A stretch of DNA of 64,000 nt from Flavobacterium sp. (GCF_017744675.1 NZ_JAGIAV010000005.1:239992-303991); one strand, 5' to 3'; positions 8,385 through 17,385 are shown, numbered from the stretch's first letter. The notes: generated by a model from the letters alone, not told the origin. Numbers and translations are program-made.

Positions 8385-9251
8385 TTATAAAATATGTTTT
8401 TGTGCTTTATAAGAAGAACGAACAAGAGGTCCGCTCTCAACATGTCTGAAACCTAAATCAAGACCAAATTTTTCATATTTAGCAAATTGTTCAGGCGTAA
8501 TAAATTCTTTTACAGGAAGATGTTTTTTACTTGGCTGTAAATATTGTCCAATAGTAACTACGTCAACATTTGCATTTCTCAAATCAGTCATCGTCTGGAA
8601 AACTTCTTCTTCAGTTTCGCCAAGACCAAGCATAATTCCAGATTTAGTTCTATTAATTCCTTTTTCTTTTAGGTAGCGAAGCACTTCTAAACTTCTGTCA
8701 TATTTAGCTTGAATACGAACTTCGCGAGTTAAACGTCGTACCGTTTCCATGTTATGAGAAACAACTTCTGGATTTGCTTCTACAATACGATCAAGGTTTC
8801 TTTCAATTCCTTGAAAATCTGGGATCAAAGTTTCAAGAGTAGTTTGAGGATTCATTCTTCTGATAGCTCTTACCGTTTCCATCCAAATGATAGAACCACC
8901 ATCTTTAATATCGTCTCTATCAACGCTAGTAATTACAGCATGTTTGATATTCATTATTTTAATAGAACGAGCTACTTTTTCAGGTTCGTCCCAATCTACC
9001 GTTTCTGGTCTTCCGGTTTTTACGCCACAGAAACCGCAAGAACGAGTGCAAACATTTCCTAAAATCATGAAAGTCGCGGTTCCTTCGCCCCAGCATTCTC
9101 CCATATTTGGGCAGCTTCCAGAAGTACAAATGGTATTTAAACTATATTTATCAACTAAACCTCTAAGTTCAGTATATTTTTGTCCGATAGGTAATTTTAC
9201 TTTTAACCACTTTGGTTTTGCGGTAAGTGTATTTTCAGTGACTGTTTCCAT
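8385..9251 (-). CDS. lipA: Lipoyl synthase
   Basis: Radical SAM enzyme that inserts two sulfurs into octanoyl groups on lipoyl domains. It has 288 residues, the usual size. Both iron-sulfur clusters are accounted for: the auxiliary cluster motif CTSGSCPNMGECW (Cys 42, 47, 53) and the radical SAM motif CTRSCGFCGV (Cys 68, 72, 75). The conserved RSSY near the C-terminus (VRSSYKA) supplies the Ser ligand. GETEEEV and LQPSKKHLPV are also typical. A -7 box lies 18 nt before the ATG. Confidence 0.97.
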   Translation of the reverse strand: METVTENTLTAKPKWLKVKLPIGQKYTELRGLVDKYSLNTICTSGSCPNMGECWGEGTATFMILGNVCTRSCGFCGVKTGRPETVDWDEPEKVARSIKIMNIKHAVITSVDRDDIKDGGSIIWMETVRAIRRMNPQTTLETLIPDFQGIERNLDRIVEANPEVVSHNMETVRRLTREVRIQAKYDRSLEVLRYLKEKGINRTKSGIMLGLGETEEEVFQTMTDLRNANVDVVTIGQYLQPSKKHLPVKEFITPEQFAKYEKFGLDLGFRHVESGPLVRSSYKAQKHIL

Positions 9252-9269
9252 ATATCAATGTTCAAAGTA

Positions 9270-9277
9270 CAAAGATA
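9270..9277 (-). promoter_or_regulatory. -7 promoter box of lipA
   Basis: TATCTTTG on the minus strand (TAnnTTTG) lies 18 nt upstream of the lipA ATG, implying a very short leader. No clear -33 TTG is seen at the usual distance. The rest of the 327-bp lipA / M48 spacer holds the M48 gene promoter and no other structure that I can see. Confidence 0.5.
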
Positions 9278-9548
9278 CGGAATGTAGTTTATTTGAAGAT
9301 TTCTTTAGGCTTTAATTTAGCAATTGGACATTAAAAATGAGTAGAACTACGCTTCAATTATGTGTAATAAAAAAGTTAAATGTGTGCGCTTAGGTGTCTG
9401 TTTTTTGATTTTACAAAGATTTTTTCTCTGTAAATATGGAAATAGGTTGTAATTATGGCAATTAGTTGTGTTTTAGTGCTTTAAAATTTATACCTTTAAA
9501 TGTTAAAAAAACTAAATTTCTGATGGGAATACGAAGATGTTTTTGTAA

Positions 9549-9556
9549 TATATTTG
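9549..9556 (+). promoter_or_regulatory. -7 promoter box of the M48 peptidase gene
   Basis: TATATTTG matches TAnnTTTG and lies 22 nt before the ATG at 9579. No convincing -33 element is visible. Confidence 0.45.
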
Positions 9557-9578
9557 TTATTAAATTAATAAAGTAAAA

Positions 9579-10445
9579 ATGAAAAAGAAATTTATTGTAT
9601 TGGGAGTTTTATTGGCTGCTTTTAGTTTCACTAAAACAAATGCGCAGATTAATTTTGGCGATAAAGCAATTGGAGCAGTTCAAAAGGGAGTTACTGGTTT
9701 TACTTTTAGTAGTGCCGATGCAGCAAAATTATCTAAAGAAGCAGTTGATAAATTAGATGCAGAGCATGAAATTGCAGGGCCAACAGATGGTTACACTCTA
9801 AGATTAAATCGTGTTTTTGGAAAACATGCTTCAGGAGATGGGTTTACTTTAAATTATAAAGTTTATAAATTGAAAGAAGTAAATGCTTTTGCAACTGCCG
9901 ACGGAAGTGTTCGTGTATATTCTGGTTTAATGGATATTATGGATGACAACGAATTAATTGCTGTAATTGGACACGAGATTGGGCACGTAGCAAACAATGA
10001 TTCGAGAGATGCTATTCGTGCAGCTTACCAAAAAGAAGCTTTGATGGACGGAGCAGCTTCGCAATCGGCAACTGTAGCAACAGTTACAGATAGTCAGCTT
10101 GGGAAAATCGGAAGTGCGATTATAGACAGTAAATATAGCCGTAAACAAGAGTCTGAAGCCGATTTATTTGCTTACAATTTCATGAAGAAAAACGGTTATG
10201 ATGTAAATGCCGAGGAATCTGCTTTTAGAATTTTGGCAAAAATGAGCGAAGGATCTGAAGCTTCATTTATCGACCAAATGATGAGTTCGCATCCAGACTC
10301 TAAGAAAAGAGCTGATGATGCTAAGAAAAGAGCAGAAAAAGATGGTTTGTATAAACCGTATGTACAGCAAAAAATTGTAAATACAGCTCCAGTTGCTAAA
10401 AAGACAACTACAACCAAGAAAACAACGACAACAAAAAAGAAATAA
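9579..10445 (+). CDS. M48-family metallopeptidase, exported
   Basis: A 288-residue zinc peptidase. An N-terminal signal peptide (about 1-22, ending TNA-Q) sends it to the periplasm. The zinc motif GHEIGHVANND gives His132, Glu133 and His136. The third ligand is the Glu in QESEADLFAYNFM, and a following SSHPDSKKRADDA is typical of the LoiP/BepA-like M48 group that handles outer-membrane or periplasmic protein quality. The C-terminus ends in a low-complexity Lys/Thr tail (KKTTTTKKTTTTKKK). It stands alone between its own promoter and a strong terminator. Confidence 0.92.
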   Translation: MKKKFIVLGVLLAAFSFTKTNAQINFGDKAIGAVQKGVTGFTFSSADAAKLSKEAVDKLDAEHEIAGPTDGYTLRLNRVFGKHASGDGFTLNYKVYKLKEVNAFATADGSVRVYSGLMDIMDDNELIAVIGHEIGHVANNDSRDAIRAAYQKEALMDGAASQSATVATVTDSQLGKIGSAIIDSKYSRKQESEADLFAYNFMKKNGYDVNAEESAFRILAKMSEGSEASFIDQMMSSHPDSKKRADDAKKRAEKDGLYKPYVQQKIVNTAPVAKKTTTTKKTTTTKKK

Positions 10446-10465
10446 GAGTTGTTTCTTAAATTATA

Positions 10466-10503
10466 AAACCCAGCAAATTTCTATTTGCTGGGTTTGTTTT
10501 TTT
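10466..10503 (+). terminator. Rho-independent terminator after the M48 peptidase gene
   Basis: The 13-bp perfect stem AAACCCAGCAAAT / ATTTGCTGGGTTT around TTCT is followed by a T run. The T run reaches the end of the convergent PH-domain gene. Confidence 0.9.
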
Positions 10504-10882
10504 ATCCTAATACGTGAAAGGCAAGAATCTTTTGCACTTCATAAACATTAACCGATTTGTTGAATTGTTTTACAATGCTTGGTTGTTGTTCGCTAGAAAT
10601 CCAGATTTTTAATTCGGCATCTAGATCAAAAGTTCCTGCGGTTTCGACACTAAACCTTGTGATGTTTTTGTAAGCAATAGATTTGTACTCTGTTTTGCTT
10701 CCTGTAATTCCTTGCACATCAACTAAGATTAATCTTTTGTTGGTAAAAATGAAAGTATCGCGAATAAGTTTAAAACCCATTTCAATTTCTTCATTTGTTG
10801 TTAAAAGCTGTCCGTATTTCTTAATCAAATCTTCCTGACTTACAGAACCTGCATTGCCCAGAATGGCTGAAAATATTCCCAT
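10502..10882 (-). CDS. Bacterial PH-domain protein (bPH_1)
   Basis: A 126-residue cytosolic protein matching the bPH_1 family along its whole length: LIRDTFIFTNKRLILVDVQG, KTEYKSIAYKNITRFSVETAG and DLDAELKIWISS are its hallmark stretches. The fold is a pleckstrin-homology barrel. No ligand or cellular role is established for this family. It stands between the M48 gene (convergent) and DUF4184 (same strand, 63 bp away). Confidence 0.88.
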   Translation of the reverse strand: MGIFSAILGNAGSVSQEDLIKKYGQLLTTNEEIEMGFKLIRDTFIFTNKRLILVDVQGITGSKTEYKSIAYKNITRFSVETAGTFDLDAELKIWISSEQQPSIVKQFNKSVNVYEVQKILAFHVLG

Positions 10883-10945
10883 TATTTTGTTTTTAATTTA
10901 GTTAAAATGAATTCCGTTTTGCAGTGGTAAATGTAGTTGATTTTG

Positions 10946-11683
10946 TTATTTCTTTGGAATTAATTCAAATTTAATTATTAATGGAACGACTGTTATCGCA
11001 ATTAAAAAAGAGGCTATAAAAGTGACGGTTAAATTTCCAAAATTCAAGGCTTTTGGGTCTACGATGAATCTTATGAATAAAATAGCTGACGTAAATAAAA
11101 CTACTGCACTCCAATATAAATTATTAGTAGAAGTTTTAGGGTAAGATCCTTTTGGAAGTTTGGAGAAAGCGAATAGTATGATAATAAAACCAATTAAAGT
11201 GCTGGAATGTTGGGCTATTTTCCAAAATGGAATTTCTTTTCCAAAAAGGGATATTGTATTTTTGAAACTACCGATTTGCTCTACAAAATAACCATGTTGA
11301 TGGGTAAATGCATCCCAAAAAATATGAGAAGATATTCCGATTAGCAAAGAGGTTGTAACGGTAATCCAATTCTTTTTAAAATAAATATTCCAATTGAAAT
11401 CTGTAAAAATTAGTATTCTGTTTTTTATTATAGTTGGAAGATTTTGAAACAAAAGATTGCGAGTTATATTATGAAAGAGAAAAGATAGTAAAAGTGCAAG
11501 AGGCAAATCAAACCAAAATATACCGCTTAAAGTGTGGCTATAATCACTTTTAACTTTCATGCGAATAAAGTATTCAAAATCTGGAGTTAAGCTTCCTATT
11601 ACTAAAGCTGTTAAAGAAAACCATGATTTTGGCAAATATCTTAACGGAAGAATTATTGCAGGGTGCGAAAAAGTAAAAGGCAT
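10946..11683 (-). CDS. DUF4184 integral membrane protein
   Basis: A 245-residue membrane protein starting MPFTFSHPAIILPLRYLP, the signature of DUF4184, with SLTPDFEYF following. About six hydrophobic segments are visible. The conserved His/Asp residues (FSHP, TPDFEY, SHTLSG, SHIFWDAFTHQHG) resemble those of the YdjM/LexA-regulated metal-dependent hydrolase group and may bind metal at the membrane face. Substrate and role are unknown. Confidence 0.82.
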   Translation of the reverse strand: MPFTFSHPAIILPLRYLPKSWFSLTALVIGSLTPDFEYFIRMKVKSDYSHTLSGIFWFDLPLALLLSFLFHNITRNLLFQNLPTIIKNRILIFTDFNWNIYFKKNWITVTTSLLIGISSHIFWDAFTHQHGYFVEQIGSFKNTISLFGKEIPFWKIAQHSSTLIGFIIILFAFSKLPKGSYPKTSTNNLYWSAVVLFTSAILFIRFIVDPKALNFGNLTVTFIASFLIAITVVPLIIKFELIPKK

Positions 11684-11730
11684 TAAGAGAAATTTAATTT
11701 GACTTGGTTTGATTCAAAAATTAAATATAA

Positions 11731-11762
11731 AAAAAAAGGCAGAACCTAAGTTCTGCCTTTTT
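11731..11762 (-). terminator. Terminator after tonB
   Basis: AAAGGCAGAAC / GTTCTGCCTTT around a CTAA loop. On the minus strand it lies about 22 nt after the tonB stop and is followed by a T tract. Confidence 0.85.
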
Positions 11763-11783
11763 CCACTTTTCAAAATATTTATA

Positions 11784-12608
11784 TTAATCAACTTCCGTTT
11801 TTATTGTAATTGGAAGATTATAGGCAGTTCTCACAGGTTTTCCATCTAGAATTCCTGGGCTCCATTTTGTTTTTAATGATTTTAAAACTCTAATAGCTTC
11901 TTTTCCCATTCCGTAGCCAGGATCATTTTTTACCATAATGTCAGTAAGTGATCCATCTTTTTCAACTACAAAAGAAACATACACTCTTAGTGTTTTTTCT
12001 GCATCAAGTTCTGGTCTTTGGAAATTGCTTCCAACATACTTGTAAAATTGAGCAATTCCGCCTGGAAATTCTGGAAGTTTGTCCAAAATAGCTGTAGAAA
12101 CCGGCTCGTTGCTTGGTGGCGCAACCGAAGTCACATCTACATTTCCTCCGCCTCCTGTTGTTGGTATTACATTGACAGAAGTTCCTGTTCCTGCAGTATT
12201 GTCTACAATAGGACCATTATCTGTGTTTGGTGCAATATTTTCAACTGCATCTTGTGTTCTGGTCACTACAGGATTTGTTAATTGCGCGGCGTCTGTTTTA
12301 CTCACAGCACTTTGCTCAACTACTGGTGCAGGCGGAGCTGGTGGTGGCGGCACAACAATCGGGTCAACGTGTACAATCGTTGGTTCGTAAATTTGAGGTT
12401 CTGGATCAACTTCAACTGGTGAAGTCCTAAATTTGCTAATAAGTACAGGTGCACTTCCTAAAGCCGTTATTAACAATAAACCCATAAAGAGAGCTGTAAC
12501 AGAATTTTTGGAGTTCTCCTGGCGTAATTGATACGCACCGTATTCTTTGTTTTTGTTCTCGAAAACAAGATCGGTCCACTTGTTTTCATAAATGCTTAAT
12601 TTAGACAT
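11784..12608 (-). CDS. TonB-type energy transducer
   Basis: A 274-residue TonB protein that would couple the inner-membrane proton gradient to outer-membrane transporters such as SusC. The N-terminus MSKLSIYENKWTDLVFENKN and the YGAYQLRQ stretch are typical of Bacteroidota TonB. One transmembrane helix lies at about 37-55, then a proline-rich periplasmic spacer (PPPPAPPAPVV, residues about 88-100). The C-terminal TonB domain (about 180-274) includes FPGGIAQFYKYV, VSFVVEKDGSLTDI and RTAYNLPITI. No exbB or exbD lies next to it. Confidence 0.93.
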   Translation of the reverse strand: MSKLSIYENKWTDLVFENKNKEYGAYQLRQENSKNSVTALFMGLLLITALGSAPVLISKFRTSPVEVDPEPQIYEPTIVHVDPIVVPPPPAPPAPVVEQSAVSKTDAAQLTNPVVTRTQDAVENIAPNTDNGPIVDNTAGTGTSVNVIPTTGGGGNVDVTSVAPPSNEPVSTAILDKLPEFPGGIAQFYKYVGSNFQRPELDAEKTLRVYVSFVVEKDGSLTDIMVKNDPGYGMGKEAIRVLKSLKTKWSPGILDGKPVRTAYNLPITIKTEVD

Positions 12609-12758
12609 GATTTTTGGGTTTTAAGGTTAAGTAGCTTTAAATCATACGCAGAAAGAGTTTAGCTAACAACATGAAAGTTGTAGTTTTTAGATTATGGAAA
12701 TGTGTTCTTTTTAAGAATAAAAATAGTAATAATTTATTCTTTAATTAAAGATAATAAA

Positions 12759-13310
12759 TTATCTATTACGTTCTATAATTTCAGCTAATAATTTTTTAGC
12801 GCGCAAAAGTTTTACTTTAACGCTGCTTAAAGGTTCGTCAATCTTAGCAGCAATTTCCTGATAAGACATTTCTTGAAAATAGCGAAGCTGAATTACTTCT
12901 TGGTAGTGCGGTTTAAGTTCTTTGATGCATAAGAGCAGACGAGAAAGATTCTGTTCTTTAATTAAAGCATCTTCTGCAGATGGAGTAGGGTCGGCAATGT
13001 TGTATGCCTGTTGGTCTTCGTTGTCTGTGATTTCTATAAAAAGATTGGTTTTCTTTTTTCGAAGCAAATCAATATAGACGTTTTTTGCGATTGCAATAAG
13101 CCAGGTGTTAAATTGAAACTCTGGATTATAAGAAGCTATTTTGTCAAAAGCTTTAGAGAAGGTTTCTATGGTAATATCTTCTGCGATGGTTTCGTTTTCG
13201 GTTCGTTTAAGCATAAACGAATACACCTCATTCCAATAATGATCTAATAAAAAAGTAAAGGCGATCTGATCGCCTTTTTTTGCTTTTTCTATTTTAGAGT
13301 TTATTTCCAA
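12759..13310 (-). CDS. ECF-type RNA polymerase sigma factor
   Basis: A 183-residue group IV sigma factor. Region 2 covers about residues 20-90 (DHYWNEVYSFMLKRT, AEDITIETFSKAFDKI, FNTWLIAIAKNVYIDLLRKKK). Region 4 covers about 125-180 (LKPHYQEVIQLRYFQEMSYQEIA, SSVKVKLLRAKKLL). No anti-sigma gene is adjacent. It overlaps the 3' end of the upstream glycosyltransferase by 10 bp and is probably translated from the same message. Confidence 0.93.
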   Translation of the reverse strand: MEINSKIEKAKKGDQIAFTFLLDHYWNEVYSFMLKRTENETIAEDITIETFSKAFDKIASYNPEFQFNTWLIAIAKNVYIDLLRKKKTNLFIEITDNEDQQAYNIADPTPSAEDALIKEQNLSRLLLCIKELKPHYQEVIQLRYFQEMSYQEIAAKIDEPLSSVKVKLLRAKKLLAEIIERNR

Positions 13311-14407
13311 TATACGGGTTTTGAAAAGATATTAGTTATAAAGATATTAATTTGCGTTAATATAAGCGCTATCTCAACAACTGGAAACCAAATTTTAATA
13401 TCTTTTTCTTTTAATTTTCCTGCTGAGAATCCAATTACTGTCCATACAACAGTATAGCGTGTCGCTAAAATTGCCAATACGGCAATCCATTGGAATTGAA
13501 ATGCTAATAGTATAATAACTAATAAAAAGAAAAATAATTGTGAAAGGAAAAATAATCCCAACTGCATTTTATCAAAAAACTTGTAATGCTCTGCAGTAGA
13601 AATATGTCTTCTTTTCTGAGTAAACCATTCCTTATAGGTTAGCTTAGGTTTTGAATAAGTAAAGCTTTCAGGTGTATATGAAATAGTAGTGTTTGCTTTA
13701 TTTGCGGCTTGGTTAATAAACAAATCATCATCGCCAGAGCGAATCTGAATGTGGTCAATAAAACCATTTACATTAAAAAACTCTTCTTTTTTATAAGCAA
13801 GATTTCTTCCAACTCCCATATAAGGAAGTCCGATTTTTGCCCACGAAAAATATTGCATCGCTGTTAGAACAGTTTCAAAACGGATAATTTTGTTTAAAAA
13901 TGAGCGTTCTACTTTTTCATAACCGCCATAACCCAAAACAATTGTTTTGTTCATAGTGAATTGCGAAGTCATAGAAGTAATCCAATCTTTAGAACTTGGA
14001 AAACAATCGGCATCTGTAAAAAGTAAATAATCTTTCTTTGCTGCTTTTATGCCAAGTGTTAAGGCGTATTTTTTATTTCCCCAAAAAGCCTCATTGTTTT
14101 CGACTTTTACCAAACGGATATTAGAAAATTCTTTTTCAAATTCTTCAAAAACTTCAAGAGTTTCATCGCTAGAGGCGTCGTCAATTAAAACAATTTCAAA
14201 ATCTGGATAATCTTGCTGTGCCAAAAGCGGAATGTATTTTTTTACATTCTCTTCTTCATTTTTAGCACATACAATAACAGAAACCGGAAGATTTTTAGGT
14301 TTCACATGTTGTGGTTTGGCAAAAGCAAATTTTCCAAAAACTCCTAGATAATAAAATAATTGAACTACAACAATAGCAATAAAAAAGTAAAATATGTATA
14401 TAAGCAT
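13301..14407 (-). CDS. Family 2 glycosyltransferase, membrane-bound
   Basis: A 368-residue GT2 enzyme. An N-terminal membrane helix is followed by the GT-A domain with PVSVIVCAKNEEENV (about 41-55), EIVLIDDASSDET, FTDADCFPSS (the DxD metal site) and SGDDDLFINQ, with QKRRH in the position of the QxxRW box. Three hydrophobic helices close the protein (about 290-360). The acceptor is unknown; envelope or exopolysaccharide work is plausible. It heads an operon with the sigma factor and has a clear promoter. Confidence 0.88.
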   Translation of the reverse strand: MLIYIFYFFIAIVVVQLFYYLGVFGKFAFAKPQHVKPKNLPVSVIVCAKNEEENVKKYIPLLAQQDYPDFEIVLIDDASSDETLEVFEEFEKEFSNIRLVKVENNEAFWGNKKYALTLGIKAAKKDYLLFTDADCFPSSKDWITSMTSQFTMNKTIVLGYGGYEKVERSFLNKIIRFETVLTAMQYFSWAKIGLPYMGVGRNLAYKKEEFFNVNGFIDHIQIRSGDDDLFINQAANKANTTISYTPESFTYSKPKLTYKEWFTQKRRHISTAEHYKFFDKMQLGLFFLSQLFFFLLVIILLAFQFQWIAVLAILATRYTVVWTVIGFSAGKLKEKDIKIWFPVVEIALILTQINIFITNIFSKPVYWK

Positions 14408-14447
14408 CTGATTTATTAGGTTCTATTAATTTCACGTTCTGCGATTG

Positions 14448-14477
14448 CAAATGTACTTATGAATTCGCTAAATTCAA
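14448..14477 (-). promoter_or_regulatory. Complete -33/-7 promoter of the GT2 / sigma operon
   Basis: On the minus strand TTG (14475-14477), a 19-nt spacer and TACATTTG (14448-14455) match the Bacteroidota consensus very well. The GT2 ATG follows about 40 nt downstream. Confidence 0.7.
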
Positions 14478-14491
14478 TAGCTAAAACCGAT

Positions 14492-15106
14492 TTACTTTCG
14501 GCATTTTGACATTTCTTTTGCAACAGCAATAGCCTGAGGGTTTTCGGTTTTTTCCAATTCCGAAATTATGTTTTTATAATTGTGATCGTCGCGATTTTGA
14601 GAGAGTTTTTTGGTAGCTTGTATTTCTTCAATTTCGATTTCAAAGCCAAAGATTCCTCGAGCTTCACGCATTGTTTTTGCCGATAAATCTTCAACGCGAA
14701 CAGGGTTCTTCGAGTTTGCTTCGTACTTGTCTACCAGCTTTTTCAATTGTTCTACAGAAGTTTCGTAATCTACAATTTTGATTCTTCCATAAACATTTAC
14801 GGCTATATAATTCCATGTTGGCACATTTTCATGATCGTACCACGAAGAAGAAATGTAGCTATGTGGCCCCGTAAATACCGCCAAAACTTGATCGTTTTCC
14901 GCAAAACCTTCAGCTTGCGGATTCAGTTTTGAAATATGCCCTTGCAAAATTTCTTTTCCATAAGCATTCATTTCCAGTTCTATCGGTATGTGAGTGGCAC
15001 ACAATTTTCCGTTAGTCTGATTAATCAGGATTCCAAAGCTGTTTTCTTTCAAAAAAGCTCTGATTTCTTCTTGATTTTCGTTTTTGTATAAATCTGGCGT
15101 ATACAT
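14492..15106 (-). CDS. PaiB-like FMN-binding negative transcriptional regulator
   Basis: A protein of about 204 residues of the PaiB family, which has an FMN-binding split-barrel fold. The start chosen is the ATG giving MYTPDLYKNENQEEIRAFL, the family's usual N-terminus. A GTG 14 codons upstream (15148) is inside a palindromic repeat and is rejected. ATHIPIEL, GHISKLNPQ, VLAVFTGPHSYISSSWY and VPTWNYIAVNVYGRI are characteristic. In Bacillus the family represses sporulation and protease genes. Its job here is not known and may be enzymatic. Confidence 0.88.
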   Translation of the reverse strand: MYTPDLYKNENQEEIRAFLKENSFGILINQTNGKLCATHIPIELEMNAYGKEILQGHISKLNPQAEGFAENDQVLAVFTGPHSYISSSWYDHENVPTWNYIAVNVYGRIKIVDYETSVEQLKKLVDKYEANSKNPVRVEDLSAKTMREARGIFGFEIEIEEIQATKKLSQNRDDHNYKNIISELEKTENPQAIAVAKEMSKCRK

Positions 15107-15122
15107 TTTTTGTGTTGTTTTG

Positions 15123-15184
15123 TCGTCACGAATTTCACGAATTGGCACAAATTAAATTAGTGTCAATTCGTGAAATTTGTGGCA
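15123..15184. repeat. Palindromic repeat, CACGAATT family (copy A2)
   Basis: The arm AATTTCACGAATTG (15131-15144) is matched exactly by CAATTCGTGAAATT (15165-15178). Outer parts are GTCAC and GTGGC. It sits between murB and paiB, both on the minus strand, just upstream of the true paiB start. Confidence 0.88.
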
Positions 15185-15192
15185 AAAGAAAA

Positions 15193-16206
15193 TTAAATCA
15201 CATTTACTTCCGCTTCGATTTGAATGCCAAAAGTTTCGAAAACCGTTTTCTGAACTTCTTTTGAAACGGCTAAAATTTCTTGTCCTGTCGCATTTCCGTA
15301 ATTCACTAAAACCAAAGCTTGATTTTTATGAACTCCTGCATCGCCAAAACGTTTTCCTTTAAAACCGGCTTGCTCGATCAGCCAACCCGCTGGAACTTTT
15401 ACTTCGGTTTCTGAAACTTCGTAAAATTTCATTTCTGGAAATTTTTGATGGATTTTTTCAAAATCAGATTTCAATAAAATCGGATTTTTGAAGAAGCTTC
15501 CGCTATTTCCTAATTCTTTTGGATCTGGCAATTTACTTTGTCTAATGGCAATTACAGCATTGCTCACATCTTTCAATGTTGGCTCTGTAATATTGTTTTT
15601 GGCCAATTCCGCCAAAATATCTCCGTATGAAGTATTGATTTTATGATTGCGTTTAGTCAGTTTAAAAATAACAGAAGTAATGATGTATTGATCTTTTACT
15701 TCGTGTTTGAAAATGCTTTCGCGGTAGCCAAAATTACATTCGGCGTTATCGAAAGTTTTCATTTCCTGAGTGGCAATATTCATCGCTTCGCAAGAAACAA
15801 AAGTGTCTTTTATTTCCGTTCCGTATGCGCCAATATTCTGAACTGGCGTTGTGCCGACGTTTCCAGGAATAAGCGACATGTTTTCTAAACCTCCAAAATT
15901 ATTGTCGATTGTCCAAAGAACGAAATCATGCCAAGTTTCGCCAGCCTGACTTTCGACCCAAACAAAATCGTCATCTTCTTTTGTGATTTTTTTTCCTTTT
16001 AAATCAATATGAATAACCAAAGCATCAATATCTTTTGTTAAAAGCATATTGCTTCCGCCTCCTAAAATAAATTTTTTCTCGTTTTTGTTTTCTGCTAAAA
16101 CTGTTTTTAATTCAGTAATAGAATGAACAGCAACAAATTGTTTGGCACTGGCTTCAATGCCGAAAGTATTATATTTTTTTAAAGAAAAATTGGATTGGAT
16201 TTCCAT
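15193..16206 (-). CDS. murB: UDP-N-acetylenolpyruvoylglucosamine reductase
   Basis: FAD-dependent reductase of peptidoglycan precursor synthesis, 337 residues, type I. The N-terminus has NTFGIEASAKQFV. The FAD pyrophosphate-binding GGGSNMLL lies at about 48-55. GGLENMSLIPGNVGTTPVQNIGAYG and CNFGYRESIFK follow, then the proton-donor serine in GNSGSFFKNP (about 238) and AGWLIEQAGFKG. Genes on either side are separated by palindromic repeats. Confidence 0.97.
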   Translation of the reverse strand: MEIQSNFSLKKYNTFGIEASAKQFVAVHSITELKTVLAENKNEKKFILGGGSNMLLTKDIDALVIHIDLKGKKITKEDDDFVWVESQAGETWHDFVLWTIDNNFGGLENMSLIPGNVGTTPVQNIGAYGTEIKDTFVSCEAMNIATQEMKTFDNAECNFGYRESIFKHEVKDQYIITSVIFKLTKRNHKINTSYGDILAELAKNNITEPTLKDVSNAVIAIRQSKLPDPKELGNSGSFFKNPILLKSDFEKIHQKFPEMKFYEVSETEVKVPAGWLIEQAGFKGKRFGDAGVHKNQALVLVNYGNATGQEILAVSKEVQKTVFETFGIQIEAEVNVI

Positions 16207-16256
16207 AAATAAAAGGCTTTTTAATATAGTTCAAAATTATGAATTATAAGTTTTGG

Positions 16257-16340
16257 TTTAACCGCAAAGACGCAAAGTTTGCGCAAAGTTCGCAAAGCTT
16301 TGCGTTCATAGCGTAAACCCTTGCGAACTTTGCGGTTAAA
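16257..16340. repeat. Palindromic repeat, GCAAAG family (copy B1)
   Basis: Perfect 13-bp outer arms TTTAACCGCAAAG (16257-16269) and CTTTGCGGTTAAA. Inside are the words GCGCAAAG, TTCGCAAAG, CTTTGCG and TTGCGAACTTTGCGG. The right arm contains the stop codon of the GT4 gene (16336-16338). Confidence 0.85.
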
Positions 16341-17385
16341 TACTTCTAGAGTCTAGCAACTCATGATATTTCTCTGAAATAACCTTCATATTAATATCAT
16401 AATTCGCATTTTCTTCCACAAATTTTCTATTTCGAGTAATTGCTTCGTTTCTTAATTCAGGATTTTCGAAAGACCAAATTAATTCTTGTGCCAACATTTC
16501 GACATTATCAATTTCAATTAATTGTCCGTTTTCACGATGCGTAATCCAACTTTGGTTTCCTGGAATGTCTGAAACAACAGGAAAGCAATTAGAAGCCATT
16601 GCCTCGAACAAAGAAGCAGAAACACCTTCGGTAATAGGCATGCTGATATAAATATTAGATTGCTGTAATAATTTTGGAAGTTCGGTATTCGGAATTCTTC
16701 CTGTAAAAATCACCTTGTTTTCGATTTGAAGTGCTGTAGCTAAATCTTTCAAAAATTGTAACCTTGTTCCGTCACCAACAATGGTCAATGTAAAATCGAT
16801 TCCTTTTTGATTTAAAATTCCGAAAGCTTTTAAAATAGAATCGTGACGATATTCCGGTTGAAGCGAACGTGTTACAATGGCGCTAATTTTGTTCGAATGA
16901 TTGGTTGAAGGAGTAAAAAGCGATAAATCAATTCCTTTTGGAAGTATTAAAACTTTATTCATATCAACGCCAGTTGCTTTCATGTGAACTGCCATTACAG
17001 GTCCCCAAGCGTGAATTAAATGCGCATTTTTGAAAGCATATTTCTGAATGAACTTTTTATAAGGATACAATTTAGATTCTTCTGGCCATAAATCGGTGCG
17101 GCCTTGTTGTGCGATAGCGATAGTTTTAGATCCAGATAATGCCGCAAGAAAACCGTAACTGGTCGTTCTTTCAGCAATTATCATATCTGGCTTTTCTTTT
17201 TTAATGATTTTTCGAATAGAAAGAGGAGCAAAGAAATACTCTAAAATACGTTTGAACCTGTGAGTGTTGGAAGTTTGAAGTTCCCAAGTGATAATTTCAA
17301 AATCGCCAAATTCCTTCAGGCCTTTCATCCAAGTTATAGCATCAGCGCGATAAGATTCTCCAAGAAAAAGTATTTTCCTTTTCAT
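16336..17385 (-). CDS. Family 4 glycosyltransferase
   Basis: About 349 residues, GT-B fold. The start taken is the ATG for MKRKILFLGESYRADAITW; an upstream GTG (17412) lies in a palindromic repeat. The N-terminal acceptor half contains EKPDMIIAERTTSYG. The C-terminal donor half contains VTRSLQPEYRHDSILKAF, IVGDGTRLQFLKDLA, VIFTGRIPNTELPKLL and the EGVSASLFEAMASNCFPVV motif with the donor-phosphate glutamate. The sugar substrates are unknown, and no neighbouring polysaccharide cluster helps. The stop codon lies in the arm of another repeat. Confidence 0.9.
   Translation of the reverse strand: MKRKILFLGESYRADAITWMKGLKEFGDFEIITWELQTSNTHRFKRILEYFFAPLSIRKIIKKEKPDMIIAERTTSYGFLAALSGSKTIAIAQQGRTDLWPEESKLYPYKKFIQKYAFKNAHLIHAWGPVMAVHMKATGVDMNKVLILPKGIDLSLFTPSTNHSNKISAIVTRSLQPEYRHDSILKAFGILNQKGIDFTLTIVGDGTRLQFLKDLATALQIENKVIFTGRIPNTELPKLLQQSNIYISMPITEGVSASLFEAMASNCFPVVSDIPGNQSWITHRENGQLIEIDNVEMLAQELIWSFENPELRNEAITRNRKFVEENANYDINMKVISEKYHELLDSRSI

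Noticed and set aside
12079..12390. Plus-strand frames of about 100 codons opposite tonB
   Set aside because: They mirror the proline-rich and Gly/Val-rich spacer of tonB, a common source of long antisense frames.
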